A stretch of 64,000 nt of DNA, taken from assembly GCA_030448185.1 (NCBI GenBank), contig JAUJNL010000004.1:1-64000 (forward strand), given 5' to 3'. The position numbers and the translations under genes were made by a program. Each line of letters opens with the position of its first letter. Within the stretch, counting starts at the first letter, position 1. Origin of the DNA: Cytophagales bacterium (GTDB taxonomy: Bacteria > Bacteroidota > Bacteroidia > Cytophagales > 172606-1). Below the pieces are notes generated by a model. That model was not told the origin of the DNA. It saw only the letters and a list, made by a program, of their open reading frames with translations, and searched no databases. Positions 59,160 to 64,000 of the stretch are shown here, piece after piece.

Positions 59160-60041
59160 ATGATTGGTAGACAAAGCAAACTTAGTCTCAGGGCTCAATG
59201 TGAGTTGTTGGGGCTGCACCGGAGTAGCTGGTACTACCAGCCGGTGGCTGAAACCGAAGAGAACTTGCCGGACCCGATGCTGACATCGTCTGCTGGTCCG
59301 TTAATGCGGCTACTTGATGAGCGATACTTGAACTATCCCACTGAAGGAGTACTGCAAATGCAGGATTATTTGCGCACTCAAGGCTATCAGGTCAATCATA
59401 AGCGCGTCAGAAGGCTGCTCAGAAAGATGGGCATCATGGCCATCTTCCCTAAACGCAACCTGAGCAAGTTGGGAAAGGCTGAGTATGTGTATCCTTACTT
59501 GCTCAGAAATCTGGACATCAGTTACAGCAATCAGGTCTGGCAGCTCGACATTACTTATATACCAATGGCAAAAGGGTTTATGTACCTGGTAGCCCTCATT
59601 GATGTACATAGCCGGTTTGTAGTAGGTTGGGACATTTCTAACAGTATGGATGCTGACTGGGTGGTAGAAACGCTACAAGAAGCCCTTGCCCGTCACGGCA
59701 AACCCAGTATTGTCAACTCGGATCAGGGCAGCCAGTTTACCTGTAAGAAGTGGGTGGAGTGCCTGCTGGGACACCACATCCAGATCAGTATGGATGGGAA
59801 AGGCGGATCGCAGACCAGGGCCAGCACTGGGATCCGAGCCATTGATAACGTTTACATTGAAAGACTATGGCGGACGGTTAAATATGACTATGTTTACCTG
59901 AGCCCGCCTGAAAACGGATGGGAGTTATACCAAGGCCTGAAGGCTTTCTTTGAAAGATACAATTATCAGAAGTATCACCAAGGGATCGGCAGGAAATTAC
60001 CCGTGACGGTCTACTACGACTCCCTGGCCAGTAGTGCCTGA
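59160..60041 (+). CDS. IS3-family orfB transposase with two in-frame insertions
   Basis: 293 residues. The N-terminal region LSLRAQCELLGLHRSSWYYQ is the usual HTH_21-type head. The rve integrase domain has Asp in VWQLDITYIPMAKG, Asp in IVNSDQGSQFTCKKW and Glu in NVYIERLWRTVKYDY. Two ten-residue segments are not expected in the family: DPMLTSSAGP (from 59271) and GSQTRASTGI (from 59805). Each is encoded by a hairpin of about 30 bp, and both keep the frame open. The second sits right before the catalytic-Glu helix (DGKG-RAIDNVYIERL is the usual join). Activity is doubtful, particularly as orfA is broken. Confidence 0.8.
   Translation: MIGRQSKLSLRAQCELLGLHRSSWYYQPVAETEENLPDPMLTSSAGPLMRLLDERYLNYPTEGVLQMQDYLRTQGYQVNHKRVRRLLRKMGIMAIFPKRNLSKLGKAEYVYPYLLRNLDISYSNQVWQLDITYIPMAKGFMYLVALIDVHSRFVVGWDISNSMDADWVVETLQEALARHGKPSIVNSDQGSQFTCKKWVECLLGHHIQISMDGKGGSQTRASTGIRAIDNVYIERLWRTVKYDYVYLSPPENGWELYQGLKAFFERYNYQKYHQGIGRKLPVTVYYDSLASSA
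59270..59299. repeat. Hairpin mini-insertion C (in frame)
   Basis: 30 bp, exact reverse complement of element B. It adds ten codons to orfB (ENL-x-MRLLDERY is the usual join). Confidence 0.78.
59805..59835. repeat. Hairpin mini-insertion E (in frame)
   Basis: Starts GGATCGCAGACC and ends CACTGGGATCC. End arms GGATCGCAG/CTGGGATCC pair at 8 of 9 positions. It adds ten codons just before the catalytic-Glu helix of orfB. Confidence 0.7.
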
Positions 60042-60181
60042 GTCAAAATTTCAACTTAAAATCCCCAATTACTGGTCCTAAAAAGGGGCAGTACCTCAGT
60101 TTGGGAAGGAAGCCCATACCCGGGATATCATGCTGCATTACCTTACCGTAAGAGTCATTCTCTTGCTGCTTCTGGCTATGT

Positions 60182-60544
60182 TCAAGATGCTGTCTCCAGG
60201 TCCTGCTGTTGGTGCAGGGTAGTAATGCCTTTTTTGACGGTGAGTTCTCCGAACACGTTCTGTGAAACAATCATTGCCGAACGACAATAAGAGCCTAGTA
60301 GTTTTACCGATCGAGGGTACCAATCGGCTACCACCCATTCCATATCGGCCGGCATCATGGCCCCCATCTTTCGCTGGTCCAGGAGCCAACGGGTGACTTT
60401 AAAGTCCCGAGCAATTGGCAGAATAGCCTCCCAGAGTTCCCAGTAGGCCTGGTTGAGTACAGGTCTGGTCCAGATCACAGCTAACAATTTATGCTGGGGC
60501 TCTACTTCCAGAAGAGTATGCTGAATCGTATAAGAATGCTGCAT
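60182..60544 (-). CDS. Hypothetical protein, 120 residues, SpoIIAA-like by shape
   Basis: Starts MQHSYTIQHTLLEVEPQHKL. Alternating strands and helices (LLAVIWTRPVLNQAYWELWE, VTRWLLDQRKMGAMMPADME, WVVADWYPRSVKLLG) suggest a small alpha/beta domain of the SpoIIAA/STAS-like type common in Bacteroidota. That is a fold guess only. The frame ends LETAS where related proteins might run a little longer, so the C-terminus may be trimmed. Isolated between the IS3 element and the permease gene. Confidence 0.55.
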   Translation of the reverse strand: MQHSYTIQHTLLEVEPQHKLLAVIWTRPVLNQAYWELWEAILPIARDFKVTRWLLDQRKMGAMMPADMEWVVADWYPRSVKLLGSYCRSAMIVSQNVFGELTVKKGITTLHQQQDLETAS

Positions 60545-60769
60545 TGGTTACTTTAATGTCTGGGAGAGCTAGCACTTCTATTGGAGAAGCGGGTAAAGAA
60601 GCAATTCATTCCAAAGCGATATACTAAAAACAGCCAATTTTCACGCTTTCACTTAACCCTTTTTCCCGTAAATTCTGTTGCGGCTCTTTTTAAGTGTCTA
60701 TTTATTCGGGTGAAGCTCAACACCTACCCAGAGGCATGTCAAATTTTTATTAGTGCAGGTTCAACTATG

Positions 60770-60798
60770 AAAAAGCACCGCGTTATACGGTGCTTTTC
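60770..60798 (-). terminator. Rho-independent terminator of the permease gene
   Basis: AAAAAGCACCG and CGGTGCTTTT form a strong stem around CGTTATA, 18 bp past the permease stop on the minus strand. Confidence 0.85.
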
Positions 60799-60815
60799 GT
60801 AGCGAGTACGGCAAT

Positions 60816-63537
60816 TTATTCGGAGCGCAGACTCTTCACCGGATTCATCAACGCGGCTTTGATAGCCTGGAAACTGACGGTCAATAAGGCCACTACAGTT
60901 GCCAGTACACCGGCCAGGGCAAATACCCACCATTCAATGGCAATCCGGTAAGCAAAGTCTTGTAACCACTGGTGCATGGCATACCAGGCAAGGGGACTGG
61001 CAAGGATGATAGCAACCAGGACCAGCTTGAGAAAGTCTTTCGAAAGGAGGGCAACGACGCTAATAACCGAGGCACCCAGCACCTTGCGAACACCAATTTC
61101 TTTGGTCCGCTGCTCGGCAGTAAAGGTAGCCAGGCCCAGGAGGCCCAAACATGAAATGAAAATCGTAATCAGCGTGAAGTAGTTTACAATGCGCGAAGTG
61201 CGGACATCGGCAGAGTAGTTCCGCTGGAAATCTTCGCTCACCAGTGAGTAGGTAAAGGGTTCGTTAAGGCGCAGCTTTTTCCAGGTTTGTTCCAGAAACC
61301 CCAGTACGTGCTCCATCTCAGCTGTCTTGACATGGACAAGGAGATAGTTAAAATTGGGGCGGGTGCTCAGCAAAAAGGCAAAGGGCTGAATTGGTTGGTG
61401 CAAGTCCTCAAAGTGAAAATCCTTAACTACCCCTATAATCTCGAAAGTATTGGTCTGGCCCTGAAAGGTAAAGTTTAATTTTTGACCTATCGCCTTCTCT
61501 ATTGGAATAGCAAAATTGCGTAAGGTGGTTTCATTGACTACCATCCGATTACTAGTGTCGCCGGGAAACTGCCGGGAAAACAAGCGGCCGGACACTAACT
61601 CAAAATTCATGGTCTTGAGAAAATCGTAATCCACCACATTTATTTTGACCGATTGTAGTGCCTCCACAGTTTGGTCCGGACGGTAGAAGCTATAGGTATT
61701 CGGATTGGCAATACCGGGGTAGTAGAAAGCGCCAGCCGCGGCTACGACCTGATTGTTCCTGGTGATTTCTTCCCGATACGTTGCATAAATCTGCTGGGAC
61801 TCCAAGCTCCGGAGCGGAATCGAAATTTGCTGCTGCTGAGTGAATCCCAGCGGTTTTTCCCGCATATAGCGCATCTGCTGCTCAATGACTAAGGTAGCCA
61901 TGATCAGACTCACTGAAATGACAAACTGAAACACGACTAAGCCTTTTCGTAACGTCACGTCTGACCAGCCATGCACCAATCGCCCTTTTAACACCTGTAC
62001 CGGATTGAAGCGGGACAAATAGAAAGCCGGATAGCTACCCGCCAGCAGTCCCGTCACAATAGCCAGTCCCAAAAAAGTCAGTAGTAGTTCCCAGGAAAAC
62101 AGGTCTTTGAGGAACAATTGCTTTTCGGTTAAGGCATTAAATTCAGGTAGGGCGATTACCACTAAAATAACCGCGAGCACCTAAAATAACCGCGAGCACC
62201 AGCGATGCCACCGATAAGAGGATTGACTCTCCCAGAAACTGCTGCAAGAGTACTCCTCGCCCGGCTCCCAATACCTTCCGCACCCCTACTTCCCCCGCCC
62301 GTTTGACGGCCCGGGCCGTAGAGAGATTCATAAAATTGACACAGGCGATCAGTAACGTAAACAGGACGACCGAGGCTAATAAGTAGAGGTAGGCCGGGCT
62401 GTTGGTTGGCGTTACAATGTTTGGGAGCTGACTGTACAGGTGCAGCTTAGTCACGGGGATGAGAAACAATAATTTATTGAAACCAGCCGCTTTCAGGTCC
62501 TTGCCCGCATATTTGTCCACGAAGGCTGGGAGTTTTCGGGTAAGTTGAACGGGGTCCGCATCCGGTCGCAGACGCAGGTAGGTGTAGAAGATGTTGTTGC
62601 TGGAAAAATTTGCGTTCTGCTCGCGTAGCCTGTCACCAATGGTGCCGGCCGACAGCGGTACGAAAAAGCGGGCATCGATGTGCGACCGGTTGCCTTCATC
62701 CCGATATACGCCGGTTACCCGAAAGGTTTCGCCCTTCCCGGTTGAGCCGCCAATCTTGACCAATTGATTCAGGGCGGGGGTCCTGCCAAAGAGTTTATAC
62801 GCTACGGGTTCTGACAGTACAACTGAGTTAGGCGCATGTAAGGCCATGCGTGCATCCCCTTCAAGGAATTGGTAGGTAAACAGCTCAAAAAAGGCTGGGT
62901 CAGCCTGGTATCCTTTGGTTTCGTAAAATGCCTCTCCCCGTTGGTCGCCTTGCAGTGCCTGCAACAGCACTTTATTGTCCGAGGCATCGGGCCACAGGAG
63001 TCGGGTGACCTGCTCCACCTCGGGAAATTCAGCCTGCAGTGCAGCCCCATAGGGTGCCGACAACATCGGCCATTCATTTCCCTGACCTGATGCAGAAATA
63101 CCCTTGGTGTTCACCAGATACAAATATTCGGCTTGCTTGTGATGAGCATCATACCCTAATTCACTGCGAATGTAAAGCAGTAGCAGGATACAGCTGGCCA
63201 GGCCAATTGACAAACCAGCTGCATTAATAGCCGAGAAGGTTTTGTTGCGGATAGTATTCCGCCAGGCGATCTTAAAATAGTTGCGTAGCATGTCGGTATA
63301 ATTTGCGTTGGGATAGTCGCTGAGGTTTCGTTTAATGATAAAAGGCCGCATTAAGCTTAATACATCCCGTACATAACGGACATTGGCTGCTTGTACCCCC
63401 TGGATTGCTAGTCGCTCCTGGTAGAGCTCTTCCAGATCACCCCGCATCTCTTCCAGTAAGTGCGGAACGCAGAACTGCTCCAGCAGCCAGGTAGCCCAGC
63501 GGGGTGGCTTAGATGTAGTATTGGTAGATTCGTTCAC
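60816..63537 (-). pseudogene. FtsX/MacB-type ABC transporter permease, split by a 19-bp duplication
   Basis: The probable start is GTG 63537 (VNESTNTTSKPPRWATWLLE), 12 bp after the PadR stop. The N-terminal helical permease-associated segment (LLEEMRGDLEELYQERLA) precedes the first membrane helix (FSAINAAGLSIGLASCILLL). MacB_PCD periplasmic domain and FtsX helices follow (LFTLLIACVNFMNLSTARAV, AGEVGVRKVLGAGRG). The frame fails at 62162-62199, where CTAAAATAACCGCGAGCAC is tandemly duplicated. It resumes VVIALPEFNALTEKQLFLKD to a second FtsX unit (EIGVRKVLGASVISVVALLS). The unduplicated gene would encode about 900 residues. Proteins of this kind export peptides, lipids or drugs with a separate ATPase that is not in the window. 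Confidence 0.88.
62162..62199. repeat. 19-bp perfect tandem duplication
   Basis: CTAAAATAACCGCGAGCAC occurs twice head to tail (62162-62180, 62181-62199). Deleting one unit joins SLVLAVIL to VVIALPEFNAL in frame. Confidence 0.95.
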
Positions 63538-63548
63538 AGTAACAACCG

Positions 63549-63875
63549 TTAGGGTAAAGCAATCCCGGGAATCAGCTCCCACATCTGGTTACGGATCTGG
63601 TGAATCTCCCGTAAAGCCTGACTGCCAGCCGGAGTAACCGAGTAGAGTCGTTTTCTTCGCCCGCCTCTTTCCCGGCTGACGCCTCCCATCTGAGAATAAA
63701 CATACCCTTTCTCTGAGAGCCTGTTCAGAGCTGAGTGCACAGCCCCTAAGTTCACTGACCGGTTCATCTGCTTCTCTAATTCACTCACAATTGCAGCCCC
63801 ATAGGCTTCTCCGTAACGTAAGGCTACGGCAAGCAGCACTACTTCCTCAAACTCGCCTAAGTAAGTTCCTTTCAT
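63549..63875 (-). CDS. PadR-family transcriptional regulator
   Basis: 108 residues. Winged-helix PadR head (GEFEEVVLLAVALRYGEAYG), recognition-helix region (NLGAVHSALNRLSEKGYVYS) and the wing GRRKRLYSVTPAGSQAL. In this phylum PadR genes of this size commonly sit directly before FtsX-type permeases and repress them. Here the permease start follows by 12 bp, so they form one minus-strand operon, with its promoter in 63876-64000. The regulator itself is intact. Confidence 0.9.
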   Translation of the reverse strand: MKGTYLGEFEEVVLLAVALRYGEAYGAAIVSELEKQMNRSVNLGAVHSALNRLSEKGYVYSQMGGVSRERGGRRKRLYSVTPAGSQALREIHQIRNQMWELIPGIALP

Positions 63876-64000
63876 GGTAGTGAGTCAGGGAAACCTTTAT
63901 TTATCCTGTATATGTATAACAAATCGAAGGCCAAAGGGAGGAAAGCCCTTCTGTTTACCGAAAAAGCCCTTGTGTAAACCTGTTTCCTTAGCAGTGCGTC
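63876..64000 (-). promoter_or_regulatory. Upstream region of the padR-permease operon
   Basis: 125 bp to the window edge. It must contain the operon promoter and, by family habit, the PadR operator. A short AT-rich stretch (TTATTTATCCTGTATATGTA) near 63897-63916 is a candidate, but no clear consensus is demonstrated. Confidence 0.35.

Larger units (their letters stand above)
58708..60094 (+). mobile_element. IS3-family insertion sequence
   Basis: Left end TGCTACTCCCCAAAATTAGG ACCA resembles the complement of the right end (TACTGCCCCTTTTTAGGACC A). The ends are approximate, and no clear target duplication is seen. It carries an orfA/orfB pair. It lies immediately right of IS630 copy 2. Confidence 0.7.

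Overview
The window looks like a chromosomal segment of a Bacteroidota bacterium of the Cytophagales/Spirosoma-Dyadobacter-Larkinella kind. This is inferred from gene content: FtsX-type permeases paired with PadR regulators, Gfo/Idh/MocA oxidoreductases with Tat signals, very large PAS histidine kinases, CheB/CheR-kinase fusions, and abundant IS1, IS982, IS5, IS630 and IS3 elements. No ribosomal RNA or other species-level marker is present, so the genus is not fixed.

The left part is orderly. Bases 1-3751 carry a minus-strand stressosome-type operon: RsbR, RsbS, RsbT, an RsbT-like/SpoIIE phosphatase fusion, and a histidine kinase that runs off the window. A lone CheY-like receiver, an RhlE-type RNA helicase with a small partner, an IS1-family element, a Tat-exported Gfo/Idh/MocA oxidoreductase and an IS982-family element follow. 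Bases 10338-16393 hold a complete seven-gene Mrp cation/proton antiporter operon (mrpABCDEFG), flanked by a 35-bp repeat pair and followed by a large fold-back repeat. Then come a TerB-like gene and an OmpR-type two-component system.

Bases 21040-28749 hold a four-gene condensin-like locus resembling Wadjet/MksBEFG plasmid defence: kleisin-like A, MukE-like B, SMC-like C and TOPRIM nuclease D. It looks lower in GC than its flanks and ends beside a tRNA-Ser gene. A, B and C are all broken by frameshifts; D is intact. The C protein has unusual Walker motifs. Small housekeeping and stress genes follow (OsmC, TerB-like, MsrB).

From about 32.5 kb to the right edge the sequence is dominated by decay and mobile DNA. 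A multi-PAS histidine kinase is broken by a 151-bp MITE, frameshifts and two amber codons. A graveyard of kinase, receiver and CheB fragments follows, then frameshifted CheB and CheB-CheR-PAS-kinase genes and a frameshifted NarL-type regulator. One large hybrid kinase is intact (49468-51870). Another is split cleanly by an IS5-family element. Tandem IS630 copies follow, one carrying a second MITE, and then an IS3 element whose two ORFs contain five roughly 30-bp hairpin insertions. The window closes with an FtsX-type permease gene broken by a 19-bp tandem duplication and its PadR regulator.

The most unusual observations are the short hairpin insertions inside the IS3 transposase genes, the divergent and decayed Wadjet-like locus with an intact nuclease gene, and the two MITEs with perfect terminal inverted repeats. 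Many frameshifts are single-base losses in homopolymers, so some apparent pseudogenes could be assembly errors. The in-frame nonsense codons, internal deletions and insertions cannot be explained that way.
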